From IMG/VR virus record IMGVR_UViG_3300037247_001777, positions 1 through 30,440 of that record: 30,440 nt of DNA. One strand, 5' to 3'. The notes beneath the pieces were generated by a model. It saw only the letters and a program-made list of their open reading frames with translations, was not told where the DNA came from and did not search any database. Of the stretch, positions 6,151 through 14,028 are shown piece after piece (the first letter of the stretch is position 1; each line of letters begins with the position of its first letter). This DNA comes from a virus. Position numbers and translations under genes: made by a program.

Positions 6151-6500
6151 TGCCTAGATGGGATTTTCAGTGTTCCGAGTGCAAGAAAAAAGAGCTTGAC
6201 CTTGTCCACCACCGGTGCGACCCAGAACTCATATGGCCCAGCTGTTGCGGTCAACGGATGGAGATGTTGTTCGCCAACTGGGAGAACCCGGTCACGGTCT
6301 TTGAGACTTTCACGACCAACCATCTCCATCCTGACGGACAAGAGATTACCGTCACATCCCAAACGCAACTGTCACGCCTTCAAAACGAGATGGGCTGCCA
6401 ACGGGTCGATGATCCGCATCTGAGGGCTGACGAGGGCCGCTTTGTGAGAGAGACCGCGGCGAAGCAAGATGTTTTCGACCTCGGAAGGAGGGGCCGTTGA
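6150..6500 (+). CDS. FmdB-like zinc-ribbon protein
   Basis: The first 45 residues resemble the FmdB/C4 zinc-ribbon pattern: an aromatic-rich start (MPRWDFQC), C8-x2-C11, C23 and then a CC pair at 32-33 followed by GQRMEML. FmdB-like ribbons are common as small accessory proteins in phage head modules, although their function is unclear. The rest of the 116-residue chain is polar, with no known domain. Its ATG overlaps the preceding TGA by one base, and its own stop overlaps the next start (TTGA), so the block is translationally coupled. The fold call is moderately supported by spacing; the role is unknown. Confidence 0.75.
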   Translation: MPRWDFQCSECKKKELDLVHHRCDPELIWPSCCGQRMEMLFANWENPVTVFETFTTNHLHPDGQEITVTSQTQLSRLQNEMGCQRVDDPHLRADEGRFVRETAAKQDVFDLGRRGR

Positions 6501-6829
6501 CTCAACTGGTGTTCCAAACCCAAGCCATCAAGATCACCACAAAAGCGGGATTTATTTCCCCGCAAACGGGGAAACGGGTCCCAGGCAGTGATTACGCCGT
6601 ATTTAAGTGCCCAGGTTGCCTCAAGCGCAACAATCAGTGCGTGGTCAATGCCCTCTACCAGATGGACGATGGGGTTCTGGTCTTCCGTTGCAATCAAGGT
6701 TGCGGCCGGGAGATTGAAGTGAGTAAGCCCCAGGCCGAGGCTCCAGAACAGACCTTGATCGTCACCCCAGAGGAATTCGAACGGGAAAAACAGCAAGCAG
6801 GACACATCACCCGGGTACCGGGATACTAG
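6497..6829 (+). CDS. Zinc-ribbon-like hypothetical protein
   Basis: This 110-residue protein contains C38-x2-C41, C48, C65 and C69 (FKCPGC...NNQC...FRCNQGCG), a complete four-cysteine zinc-ribbon arrangement. A beta-rich N-terminal part (1-30) precedes it and an acidic, helical tail (75-105) follows. TTG at 6497 is the likely start: it overlaps the upstream stop, and GGAAGGAGG lies just before it. It is the last of five Cys-rich genes before the portal gene. Such ribbons bind nucleic acid or stabilise small domains; nothing in the sequence tells which applies. Confidence 0.75.
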   Translation: MTQLVFQTQAIKITTKAGFISPQTGKRVPGSDYAVFKCPGCLKRNNQCVVNALYQMDDGVLVFRCNQGCGREIEVSKPQAEAPEQTLIVTPEEFEREKQQAGHITRVPGY

Positions 6830-6838
6830 GAGAAACGC

Positions 6839-8761
6839 ATGGCAAAACCCTTTCCCCCAGCCGGTAGCTCAAGTCCCGTTGACCTTCTCGAGGAGCGGGC
6901 GGATCTGACTCCACAGCAAAACATGGTCCGTCGGCAGATGTGGTGTCGTTACGCCTTCGAAGAAGGCAAGTATTTCATGAAGGGTTCCGAAGAGGTCCAG
7001 AAGCAAGATGAATACATTGGCTACCTGCTGGGGAAGCAATGGCCCAAGAATCGGCCCTCCTACAAGGCGACCCCAATCAACAACCGCTTGCTGAGGCAGA
7101 TGGAAAAGCTGGAAGCGGTCTTGACGGATCTAAAACCCAGCTTCGAAGTTTCCACCCACAACGCAGCCTACGCGGATCAAGCCGAAATTCTCACCAAGAC
7201 AACCAAGTCCTGGTGGACGACCAATGACAATGACTTGAATTTGGCCATGGCGGTGATCCATGCGTATCTCTCGACAGGCTACCTGCGCATTAAGTGGAAC
7301 CCCACTCTCGCGGGCGGAATGGGTGATTTTGAGCTCGAACCCCTGGGTATCTCGGAGGTCATGCCGATCGGCCCCAGTTTTCATTTACAGAAATGGGAAG
7401 GAGTCATCTTCCGATCCATTCGGCCGATGAGCTGGTTCCAAAGAACCTTTCCCACAAGAGGCCACCTGGTTAAGCCCAGCCATGAGTACAGCAGCTACCA
7501 GATGTCGTTCAACCGACCCCGCTGGATTGGTCAGCACTCTTTCGATCTGCTTTCTCCCCAGATGAAAAGAATTCTGGGTGGATCTCCCAAATACGTTGAC
7601 AGCATTGTTCCCCAAGCCCCGTACACGGAATTCTGGATCCGCGACTGGAGTCGAAACACTTCAAGCAACACCGTGCTCATGGGTCCTGCGGACGTGAATT
7701 GGTCCTACAAGGTCCCGCCTGGTGAATTGCTTTACCCACGGGGTCGAGTCCTGGTCACCGGTGGCGACTCTTTCGAGATCATGGATGATGGGCCCAATCC
7801 CAGATGGCACGGCCGGTGGCCCTTTATTGCGCTTCGGATCAAGCCGGTGCCCTGGCAGTTCCATGGGCTTTCGGAACTGATGACCAAAATTCCTCACCAA
7901 GACATCATCAATCACATCCTGGCCGGAACTATGGATATGATCAAAAAGGCGATCAACCCGCCTTTGATGTTTCCGAACAACGCCTTTAGCCCTTCCGTGC
8001 GCCAGAACATGGATCCGTCCATGCCGAATGCCAAGATCGGCTATTCTCCCCTGTCTCCCAACAAACCTGAATACGCCAGACCCCCTGAGTTGCCCAGTTG
8101 GGTCTTCAACACGCTCATGTATATGCAAAATGAGATGGACGACGACTCGGGCCTCCTCGATTTACCAGGCCTCGCGCGCAAGAAGGTGACTCCTGCAGGG
8201 GACACCCTGGAAGAGCTCAAGGAAAGCCAGCAAACCATCATGCGGCTGCGCGGGCGATTCATCGAGTACACCATGAGGGAAATTGGCGAACAGATGGCCC
8301 CCAACTTCATGCAGATGTATACCGTCCAGCGCCGAATGTATATGTTCGGAGCCGGGGGCGTATCTGGGCAAGACGTCTTTGATTGGAACCCTGAAACGAT
8401 GGTCCCGACCGGGATCCCTCCGGAAGAACACATCAAGAACTTTGTCTTCTCTATCCAGCCTGGGAGCTTGCTGAATACCAACAAGGGCAATGAGACTCTG
8501 CTGAAGATGGCTCTCAGGAGACAAGGAGATTATAGTCTCCGGTCGCTGTTTACAGACCTTGGCATTGGCGCGAAATACGACGTAGTGATCAAGGAGCTCG
8601 AAGAAGAGGGAGGAAGCGCCTTCCAGGCGGCTGTGAAAGAACTCCTCACGCAGGCCCTCGCGCAGAGTGGTCTTGGGGATGCTCTTGGGGGTGCTGGTGG
8701 CGGAGCTGGCGGAGGTAAAGGGTCAGTTAATTTGGAAAACCTTTTGAAAACAACCGGATAA
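6839..8761 (+). CDS. Portal protein
   Basis: The portal forms the dodecameric ring at one head vertex through which DNA enters and leaves. The 640-residue size and position between the terminase and scaffold/capsid genes fit. Residues 58-110 carry the typical portal opening: EYIGYLLGKQW, then R72 and P79-x-N81, a helix (LLRQMEKLEAVLTDLKP) and the SFEVSTHN segment. The body is a mixed fold, followed by long helices (about residues 445-500, including EELKESQQTIMRLRGRF) typical of portal stem and crown regions. It ends in a Gly-rich tail (GGAGGGAGGG). The start has TAGGAG seven bases upstream. No frameshift or truncation is seen. The class resembles podovirus-type portals. Confidence 0.85.
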   Translation: MAKPFPPAGSSSPVDLLEERADLTPQQNMVRRQMWCRYAFEEGKYFMKGSEEVQKQDEYIGYLLGKQWPKNRPSYKATPINNRLLRQMEKLEAVLTDLKPSFEVSTHNAAYADQAEILTKTTKSWWTTNDNDLNLAMAVIHAYLSTGYLRIKWNPTLAGGMGDFELEPLGISEVMPIGPSFHLQKWEGVIFRSIRPMSWFQRTFPTRGHLVKPSHEYSSYQMSFNRPRWIGQHSFDLLSPQMKRILGGSPKYVDSIVPQAPYTEFWIRDWSRNTSSNTVLMGPADVNWSYKVPPGELLYPRGRVLVTGGDSFEIMDDGPNPRWHGRWPFIALRIKPVPWQFHGLSELMTKIPHQDIINHILAGTMDMIKKAINPPLMFPNNAFSPSVRQNMDPSMPNAKIGYSPLSPNKPEYARPPELPSWVFNTLMYMQNEMDDDSGLLDLPGLARKKVTPAGDTLEELKESQQTIMRLRGRFIEYTMREIGEQMAPNFMQMYTVQRRMYMFGAGGVSGQDVFDWNPETMVPTGIPPEEHIKNFVFSIQPGSLLNTNKGNETLLKMALRRQGDYSLRSLFTDLGIGAKYDVVIKELEEEGGSAFQAAVKELLTQALAQSGLGDALGGAGGGAGGGKGSVNLENLLKTTG

Positions 8762-8776
8762 CCAAAGGAGAGAAGG

Positions 8777-9139
8777 ATGGAAAACAAAAAGCTAGAGGCT
8801 CTTGCTCAACTGGACCATTCGATTACAGCCAGTGAGATCGCAGAACTGAGGAAAGGCATCGCGGGAGCCAGCCAATGCGATCAATGCGTAGCGATCGCCA
8901 CTTGGGTGATCAAGGCAGCTGCGCCCTTGGGATGCGTTGCAGGATCGGCAGCGATCACCGGACTCTTCGTGCTGGCAGATATCATTTTTGCGATCGCTGA
9001 TGAGATCCTGATTCCGCTTGAAGCGGTTGTAGAGGTCGCTTTCGAGGTCGCTTGTCAATCGATCGGGGCTGCGGAACTGGAGAAAGAAGCAGCCAAGTTC
9101 GCTCGGGAAATGTGCGCCACTGCGAAGATCTGCAGCTGA
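8777..9139 (+). CDS. Six-cysteine hydrophobic helical protein
   Basis: The 120-residue product has a polar leader (1-33), then a Cys-paired hydrophobic region with C34-x2-C37, C53, C93, C113 and C119. A central, very hydrophobic stretch (about 48-77, including GLFVLADIIFAIA) could span or insert into membranes. The layout of a polar leader, then CxxC, hydrophobic helices and a terminal C-x5-C is reminiscent of halocin C8-like peptides, which have more cysteines; the resemblance is only by eye. AAAGGAG precedes the start. It lies directly after the portal and two bases before the next gene. It might be a membrane-active virion or lysis-related protein. No firm family is assigned. Confidence 0.7.
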   Translation: MENKKLEALAQLDHSITASEIAELRKGIAGASQCDQCVAIATWVIKAAAPLGCVAGSAAITGLFVLADIIFAIADEILIPLEAVVEVAFEVACQSIGAAELEKEAAKFAREMCATAKICS

Positions 9140-9141
9140 TC

Positions 9142-9348
9142 ATGCCCAAAGAGATCACGAAAAAGCAGCAGGGTTTGTTCTTTGGCGATCAATCCCCCTT
9201 TTCTGAAGCCAAGAAGAGGAAGATTGCGACAGAGATTCGAGAGGGCAAAATCCGCATCAAGGGGAAAAGTGCAAAAAGAACCGGCAAAAGGAAGGCGACA
9301 CGCACGAAAAGTCGAGCGCGAGCGCGCCGCGCGGTATCGCGCCGCTAA
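9142..9348 (+). CDS. Lys/Arg-rich basic protein
   Basis: This 68-residue protein starts MPKEITKK two bases after the previous stop, implying coupling. The first half is mixed (QGLFFGDQSPFSEAKKR) and the second half is an extreme Lys/Arg/Ala-rich run ending ARARRAVSRR. The strongly basic tail suggests nucleic-acid binding, as for an internal head or DNA-condensing protein. It belongs compositionally with the basic proteins at 674-1051 and 17466-18450, but its C-terminus lacks their Gly-Gly element. A longer version starting at 9052 would overlap the previous gene by 88 bases and is disfavoured. Confidence 0.65.
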   Translation: MPKEITKKQQGLFFGDQSPFSEAKKRKIATEIREGKIRIKGKSAKRTGKRKATRTKSRARARRAVSRR

Positions 9349-9471
9349 GAAAAGGCAGCGCATAAGGCGTCGGTGCAGGCGTGAAAATGGTCGTAATAAG
9401 TCTCGGCACTTGACGAGTTCCTTAGACTGAGATCAGAAGGAAAATATTTAACTTCAAAGGAGGATCAAAAA

Positions 9472-9684
9472 ATGAAAGGACACGGTTACAAGTACGAAGG
9501 TCACGACTCGGGGACCAAGCCCCCCACCAGGTCTCCCAATGGGTACACTTCCCCCGCCACTCATTGCAACGTCAGTGATACGGCCACGTCTGTGAATTCG
9601 AAGAATACGTCGGCCATCAAGGGCGGAGCTGGAGGCGGCACCGTTGGTGATCGAGGTAACAGGGGCGGAGGAATGGGGTACTAA
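9472..9684 (+). CDS. Small Gly-rich protein
   Basis: The 70-residue product is rich in Gly, Ser, Thr, Asn and Lys and has no hydrophobic core, so it is probably disordered. It ends NRGGGMGY; the NRGGG part recalls the Arg-Gly tails of the basic proteins in this window. An AAAGGAGG site precedes the ATG. The preceding 123 bases (9349-9471) hold no gene and only a short CTCG/CGAG hairpin at 9402-9417. The next gene starts directly after its stop. The function is unknown; a small virion or assembly accessory role is inferred from the head-gene context. Confidence 0.6.
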   Translation: MKGHGYKYEGHDSGTKPPTRSPNGYTSPATHCNVSDTATSVNSKNTSAIKGGAGGGTVGDRGNRGGGMGY

Positions 9685-10389
9685 TTGGCTTACGGAACAG
9701 GCATTGGCGATTCACCGATGCCTCCCCCTGAAGTTTTAGCTCAGATGCAGCCAGAGCAAGCACCTCCTGGCATGGGAGGAGCACTCGCTCCACCCCAAGC
9801 TGGCGGCGGCGCTCCTGCTGGCGATCCAGATATGCTCATGATCGAAGGATTGATGAGCGATCTCGCCCGGGACGTTCCAGCTCTGGCTCCCGATGTGGAT
9901 TTACTGCTGACGAAGCTGAAGTCCACGATGCCTGCGAACCTTCCAGCACCGCCAGGAGGGAGCCCGGTACCGTTTGGAGCGGATCAGCGGCCAGGACCAG
10001 GCGCGCCACCAGGGCCACAGAGCGCACTACCGCCAGATCCAGTGGGGCTACCGTCGCCAGAGGCAGGGGGTCTCACCGGCGAAGGCAGCGCAGCTCCTTT
10101 AGGTCCAGATCCAGGTGGCCCATTAGGCCTGGGCGCCGCTATGGGACCTGAACAGGTTCCCAACGCCAGCCCGCAACCTGCAGGCGGCGTTCTTCAAAAA
10201 GCCGTCCAATTAGAACTCAAACTCTTCAGACTGGCCGGCAAAAACCCTGACATTGCTCCAGACATTCAATATTTTGTTGTTCGCATGAGGGAGCAAGTTC
10301 CGAAAGTTCACGAATCGGCTATTCCGCGCCGTATCCCGGTCGCGGATAGGCCCGACGAGCGGTCCACTGGATTAGCCGTGGCCGTGTAA
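9685..10389 (+). CDS. Pro/Gly-rich structural protein
   Basis: This 234-residue protein has a low-complexity body rich in Pro, Gly and Ala (about 13-165, with repeated PPG, GPG and APP steps). A short helical island (LMIEGLMSDLARDV, about 51-64) interrupts it, and a more ordered C-terminal helical segment (LQKAVQLELKLFRLAGKNP, about 168-190) follows. The TTG start directly follows the upstream TAA and has a GGAGGAATGGGG stretch before it; ATG at 9718 is an alternative. Proteins of this composition often sit between portal and scaffold genes in phages of this type, without known function. A role in head assembly is inferred. Confidence 0.65.
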   Translation: MAYGTGIGDSPMPPPEVLAQMQPEQAPPGMGGALAPPQAGGGAPAGDPDMLMIEGLMSDLARDVPALAPDVDLLLTKLKSTMPANLPAPPGGSPVPFGADQRPGPGAPPGPQSALPPDPVGLPSPEAGGLTGEGSAAPLGPDPGGPLGLGAAMGPEQVPNASPQPAGGVLQKAVQLELKLFRLAGKNPDIAPDIQYFVVRMREQVPKVHESAIPRRIPVADRPDERSTGLAVAV

Positions 10390-10459
10390 TAACCGACGCG
10401 CAGCCCACCAGCACAGCCCCCCAGGGAAGCAGGGCGGGAAGCAGAGGAGGAAGAAAGCA

Positions 10460-11353
10460 ATGGCTTTCAAAGAAGCACTCGAAGAAGCATTAGGAAAGAT
10501 CCCGGACGAGGGGTATCGAAATCAGATGAGGGAACTTCTCAGCAGACCTGAAGGCCGAGAGATGGCCGAGGGTTGGCTCCGACAGAGCGAGTTCGACAAG
10601 AACTTCCAAACGCTCAACGAGGACAAGGCAGCCTTCAAAACTGATCAGGACTCATTCAACGCCACCAAAGAGGGTTGGCAGAAATGGCACAAAGACGAAG
10701 CCAGCCCTGCCTTTGAAAGAGCCAAGGCAATCGAAGCCAAGTACGACAAGGACATCGGCGCCAGAGATGCGCGGATCAAGGAGCTCTCCGAGAGATTCGC
10801 CGGTGGTGAGCTCGATGAGGACCAGGAAAACGCAATAGTGAAGGAAGTGACCACTCTGCGAAGCGAGATTTCTCAACTGCAAACTGCCATCAAGGAAGGT
10901 GGCTATATCACCCAAACCGAGATGGAAGCACAGTTGCAGAAGAAATCCACCGAGTTCGCAGACAATTTCGGTGAAGTCATTCTCAAGATGGATGACATTT
11001 CGGACTCCCATCACAAGACGTTCGGAAAGAGACTGGATCGCAGGGCACTTCTGAAGTTTGCCCAGGAGAAAGGCATCCAGGATTTAGACGATGCCTACTC
11101 CAAAATGACCCACGATGAGGCTAGTGAAGTGAGAGAAAAAGAAATCCGCGAGGATGAACGCAAGAAGATTATGTCTCAACAGGGTCATCCCACTGATGGC
11201 AACGGGTATGCACCCCCAACACTGGGCCATCTGCAGGCGCGAGTTCAAAAGGGCAAACACGAAGACGGACTCCCAGAGGATGCGACTGTTACTGAAGCAG
11301 CGCAAGCCGCAGCGGCGGAGCTCCGTGCAGAGGGGAAGATTTTCCCCGAATAG
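10460..11353 (+). CDS. Probable capsid scaffolding protein
   Basis: The 297-residue protein is highly charged and almost entirely helical, with coiled-coil-like stretches (about 95-155 and 215-240), no cysteines and a disordered C-terminus. It lies between the portal and the major capsid gene, where scaffolding proteins are usually encoded. Scaffolds guide coat assembly around the portal and leave before or during packaging. The start has GGAGGAAG before it. The upstream gap (10390-10459) has no gene. I see no protease motif. The call rests on composition, size and position rather than a conserved motif. Confidence 0.75.
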   Translation: MAFKEALEEALGKIPDEGYRNQMRELLSRPEGREMAEGWLRQSEFDKNFQTLNEDKAAFKTDQDSFNATKEGWQKWHKDEASPAFERAKAIEAKYDKDIGARDARIKELSERFAGGELDEDQENAIVKEVTTLRSEISQLQTAIKEGGYITQTEMEAQLQKKSTEFADNFGEVILKMDDISDSHHKTFGKRLDRRALLKFAQEKGIQDLDDAYSKMTHDEASEVREKEIREDERKKIMSQQGHPTDGNGYAPPTLGHLQARVQKGKHEDGLPEDATVTEAAQAAAAELRAEGKIFPE

Positions 11354-11384
11354 AGTCTGACCAACGGTCATTCGTCCCAGCCTA

Positions 11385-11423
11385 GAGGCCGCAAGCCACC
11401 TTTGGCCAGGTGGAAAGGCCCTC
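11385..11423 (+). promoter_or_regulatory. Stem-loop in the major capsid gene leader
   Basis: In the 166-base gap before the major capsid gene, GAGGCC (11385-11390) pairs with GGCC(C)TC (11417-11423) and encloses CCACCT (11396-11401) paired with AGGTGG (11408-11413). The loop is TTGGCC and the side loops are GCAAG and AAA. There is no U-tract, so it is not a standard terminator. It may be an RNA-processing site or mRNA stabiliser that raises capsid expression; this is inference. Confidence 0.5.
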
Positions 11424-11458
11424 CGGGAAGTCGAGATTACCGCAGGGAAGATGCAGGT

Positions 11459-11488
11459 TTCTCTCGTTGAGAGGACCGTATTTTCGGT
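11459..11488 (+). promoter_or_regulatory. Paired small hairpins upstream of the capsid gene
   Basis: CTCTC (11461-11465) pairs with GAGAG (11469-11473) across a GTT loop and extends by two further pairs. Directly after it, ACCG (11475-11478) pairs with CGGT (11485-11488) around TATTTT. The capsid ribosome binding site (AAGGAGG) follows at 11507-11513. Together with the hairpin at 11385-11423, this makes the capsid leader the most structured leader within the head block. Its function is not known. Confidence 0.35.
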
Positions 11489-11519
11489 AATTGTTAACGA
11501 CAGCGAAGGAGGATAAACC

Positions 11520-12488
11520 ATGGCTTTTACATGGGATGATGTGAGTTCAAAGACTCGCAAATTCATCATTCCTCGGCTGGTGGACCAAGTCTACAAGAGC
11601 TCTCCCGTCTTCGTGCGGTTCCGCGCTAATAACGCAGAACGGTTCGAGGGTGGTACCTCCATCAAGCACCCCATCATGTATGCGGAGCTTAATGGGGCGG
11701 CTTTTGGAAGAGGCGGGACGTTTGACACATCTTACGTGCAGACCGACACAGCGTTGGAGGTCGACGTAAAATACTACTACGTCAACGTCACCCTTTTCGG
11801 TACGGACAACGTCCTCAACCGAGGCCCTGAGTCCTCGATGAGTTATGTTGAAAGCAAATTGGTCAACGCTTCGGCGAAGATGGCCAAATTGCTGGCGACT
11901 GACTTCTATCTCGATGGCCAGGGGACCGATTCCGGAACCCTTCAGATTGACGGTGCGAACGCTGGGCTCGACAACGGTACCCTTTTTGGGAGTTATGCCG
12001 GAATCGATCGTAGCGACATCGTTTCTGACGGCACCAACAACACGGGTATCAATGGTTTCGTGAAGAGCGTTGCCACCTTGACTCTAAAAGAGGTACAGAC
12101 CGCTTTTGGAGCTGCATGGTTCGGCGCGGAGCACGTTGACCTGATGCCTACCACCCAGACCATCTGGGACATCTTCTGGAACAAGATCCAGCCTCAACAG
12201 AGGTTCATGGAGGAGTCCAGCGATGTAGCGAAGATCGGCTTTATGTCGCTTCGCTGGAATGGTGCTCAGATCACGGTGGATCAGTACGCTCCATCCGGCA
12301 ATCTGTACGGTTTCAACACCAAACATATCCAACTGTGGATCTCGACGTTGCCGAAATACCAATTTGGCTTCACGGGGTTCAAAGAGGCGCAAAACACAGA
12401 CGACGTTGCAGGGCAATACCTGTTTGCCGGCAACCTACTGTTCACTGGCCCTCGGTTGGGTTTTCGCATCAAGGACATAACAGGATAA
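11520..12488 (+). CDS. Major capsid protein, HK97-type
   Basis: The 322-residue product follows the scaffold gene and has features of HK97-fold coat proteins. The N-terminal arm and helix (about 5-35, RKFIIPRLVDQVYKSSPVF) lead to an E-loop-like segment with GGTSIKHPIMY (44-54) and a Gly-rich turn. A helical spine (about 110-125, KLVNASAKMAKLLATDFY) and the peripheral/axial region follow, with LPKYQFGFTG near the end. The length is typical for a coat without an inserted domain or a cleaved delta domain. A strong AAGGAGG site and a structured 166-base leader suggest high expression. The family assignment is by pattern and position. Confidence 0.85.
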   Translation: MAFTWDDVSSKTRKFIIPRLVDQVYKSSPVFVRFRANNAERFEGGTSIKHPIMYAELNGAAFGRGGTFDTSYVQTDTALEVDVKYYYVNVTLFGTDNVLNRGPESSMSYVESKLVNASAKMAKLLATDFYLDGQGTDSGTLQIDGANAGLDNGTLFGSYAGIDRSDIVSDGTNNTGINGFVKSVATLTLKEVQTAFGAAWFGAEHVDLMPTTQTIWDIFWNKIQPQQRFMEESSDVAKIGFMSLRWNGAQITVDQYAPSGNLYGFNTKHIQLWISTLPKYQFGFTGFKEAQNTDDVAGQYLFAGNLLFTGPRLGFRIKDITG

Positions 12489-12504
12489 CTGGAGGCGATC
12501 AATC

Positions 12505-13023
12505 ATGGCAGGAGAAAGATTTGGTTTAGAGACTCAGACCGTGCAGATCTCCACCGGAGATCCTACCACCGTCAATGATGAGTTGGCTCAGAATCCGTTG
12601 GGTACCGTCATTTTGTTCAAGGGTTTGAAGTACCGGTATGTCAAGTTTGACAACGGTGCTGCCGTGGCTTCGGCGGCCAATGGTGCGGCGCACTGGAAGG
12701 TGCTGACCCCCACCACGAATCCGCCTGTGTTCACAGTCACTTCGGATCAAACCGATGCGATTTCCACAATCCAGAGTGTGGCCGGAATTTTTGGAGGCAT
12801 TGTTACCGACTTGTTCCACTGCTTCATCCAGATTTCGGGTCCCGCAGAGGCCACTGTCGATACGGCTGTCACCATTGGTGATGCCATCATTGGTAGTACC
12901 ACTGATCTGGAGTTTGGGCGAATTGCTGAGGCGACCGATGTGCGTGGAACCCTGTATGGAACGGCCCTGACCACTGGCACCAGCGGAACAGCGACGGTGT
13001 TGCTACAAAACCTTGACTGGTAA
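12505..13023 (+). CDS. Probable capsid decoration or head-associated protein
   Basis: This 172-residue protein is rich in Gly, Ala, Thr and Val with alternating hydrophobic residues, as expected for a beta-rich virion protein. Recognisable parts are an N-terminal strand region with LGTVILFKGLKYRYVKFDNG (about 32-51) and a C-terminal half containing IAEATDVRGTLYGTAL. It is encoded 16 bases after the capsid gene with its own GGAGG site. Genes at this place often encode decoration proteins that cement the shell. No specific fold can be named from the sequence, so the role is inferred from position and composition. Confidence 0.6.
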   Translation: MAGERFGLETQTVQISTGDPTTVNDELAQNPLGTVILFKGLKYRYVKFDNGAAVASAANGAAHWKVLTPTTNPPVFTVTSDQTDAISTIQSVAGIFGGIVTDLFHCFIQISGPAEATVDTAVTIGDAIIGSTTDLEFGRIAEATDVRGTLYGTALTTGTSGTATVLLQNLDW

Positions 13024-13040
13024 AGGAGGAGGAAGAAACT

Positions 13041-13445
13041 ATGTCTCTTACCATTACCAATGTCGATGAAATGTCGATGGGCAACAAGAAGGTCGTGAGA
13101 GCCGACATCCAATTCGATGCGTCCTATCCAGCCGCCGGGGAGCCTTTGGCCCCCGGTGACATTGGGATGGGCTCATTTGATTTGGTGCTCGTTGCTCCCT
13201 CGGGAGGTTTGATGTTCGAGTTCATTCACTCGACCAACAAAGTGAAGGCTTGGTTCCCAAGCGGAGGGGCTGCGACCACAACGCTGGCCGATCCCACCGT
13301 TGCGGTTGCTAGTGGCGGAACAGCCGTCACTTCGACAGCTGCCCAACCCGATCTCACTGAAACCAGTGGGCGAGGGAAGGAACCGGGAGCCACAACCGAC
13401 CTCTCGACAATTACGTGCCGTCTTTGGGCCGTCGGTGGTGTGTAG
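13041..13445 (+). CDS. Beta-rich hypothetical head protein
   Basis: The 134-residue protein has a hydrophobic-polar alternating N-terminal half (SLTITNVDEMSMGNKKVVRAD, then FDLVLVAPSGGLMFEF) and a Gly/Ala/Thr-rich middle, suggesting a small beta-sandwich virion protein. AAAGGAGGAGG precedes the start, a very strong site suggesting abundant production alongside the capsid. It lies between the putative decoration gene and the methyltransferase. It could be a second decoration or head-fibre component. No family is recognised. Confidence 0.6.
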   Translation: MSLTITNVDEMSMGNKKVVRADIQFDASYPAAGEPLAPGDIGMGSFDLVLVAPSGGLMFEFIHSTNKVKAWFPSGGAATTTLADPTVAVASGGTAVTSTAAQPDLTETSGRGKEPGATTDLSTITCRLWAVGGV

Positions 13446-13461
13446 CAGGTAGGCAGGACGT

Positions 13462-14028
13462 GTGATAGCGACCAGCATCAACACTCCAGAATACTGGAAC
13501 ATGGAGTGGGACCGGAGGTTATTCCAGTTCCATTCCGTGTTCGCAGTAATCTCTGCGACGTGTCCGCCAGGATCGAATGTCCTGGACCTGGGATGTGGGT
13601 CGGGATTGTTGATGTCGCTGCTCTCCATCTACAAGGAGTGCAGCTGCGTTGGAATCGATTTAAGCCAGAGTGCCGCAGATCGTTTCAACGACAAGGTCAA
13701 CAACTGCCGAATCATCCCCTGCAGCATTGAATTCGCGCCCGACATACTGGACCGCGAGTTTTTTGATGTGGTGATGATGGTCGAAGTTCTGGAGCATCTG
13801 GAAGAGCCTAAAAAGGCGCTGAAAATCGCTCACTCCCTTCTCAAAGAAGGAGGGGTGGGCTATTTCAGTGTGCCGGATGATTGTCTCGGTCCTGAAGACG
13901 AACCGGAGCACTTGAGGAAGTACACACCGCTTGAGTTTCGGGATCTTGTTCGTTCCGTCTTTCCAAAGTCGGGCTCGGGCAAGATGGTCTCTGTGGATCA
14001 CAGAATCCTGGCCGAGGTGCACAAGTGA
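13462..14028 (+). CDS. SAM-dependent class I methyltransferase
   Basis: The 188-residue protein carries the Rossmann methyltransferase motifs: motif I NVLDLGCGSG (39-48) binding S-adenosylmethionine, an acidic end of strand 2 in VGIDLS (63-68), and a motif near EVLEHLEEP (108-116), followed by LLKEGGVGYFSVP (126-138). An HLRKYT segment (150-155) recalls methyltransferases found beside glycosyltransferases. The substrate is unknown; O-methylation of a sugar or small molecule is plausible because a glycosyltransferase follows with a four-base GTGA overlap. The GTG start has AGGTAGGCAGGA upstream. Placement inside the head block is unusual for a DNA methyltransferase, and no DNA-methylase motif (DPPY/NPPY) is seen. 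Confidence 0.85.
   Translation: MIATSINTPEYWNMEWDRRLFQFHSVFAVISATCPPGSNVLDLGCGSGLLMSLLSIYKECSCVGIDLSQSAADRFNDKVNNCRIIPCSIEFAPDILDREFFDVVMMVEVLEHLEEPKKALKIAHSLLKEGGVGYFSVPDDCLGPEDEPEHLRKYTPLEFRDLVRSVFPKSGSGKMVSVDHRILAEVHK

Noticed and set aside
11385-11423. Intrinsic terminator before the capsid gene
   Set aside because: The hairpin is not followed by a U-tract, and the capsid gene downstream must be transcribed.
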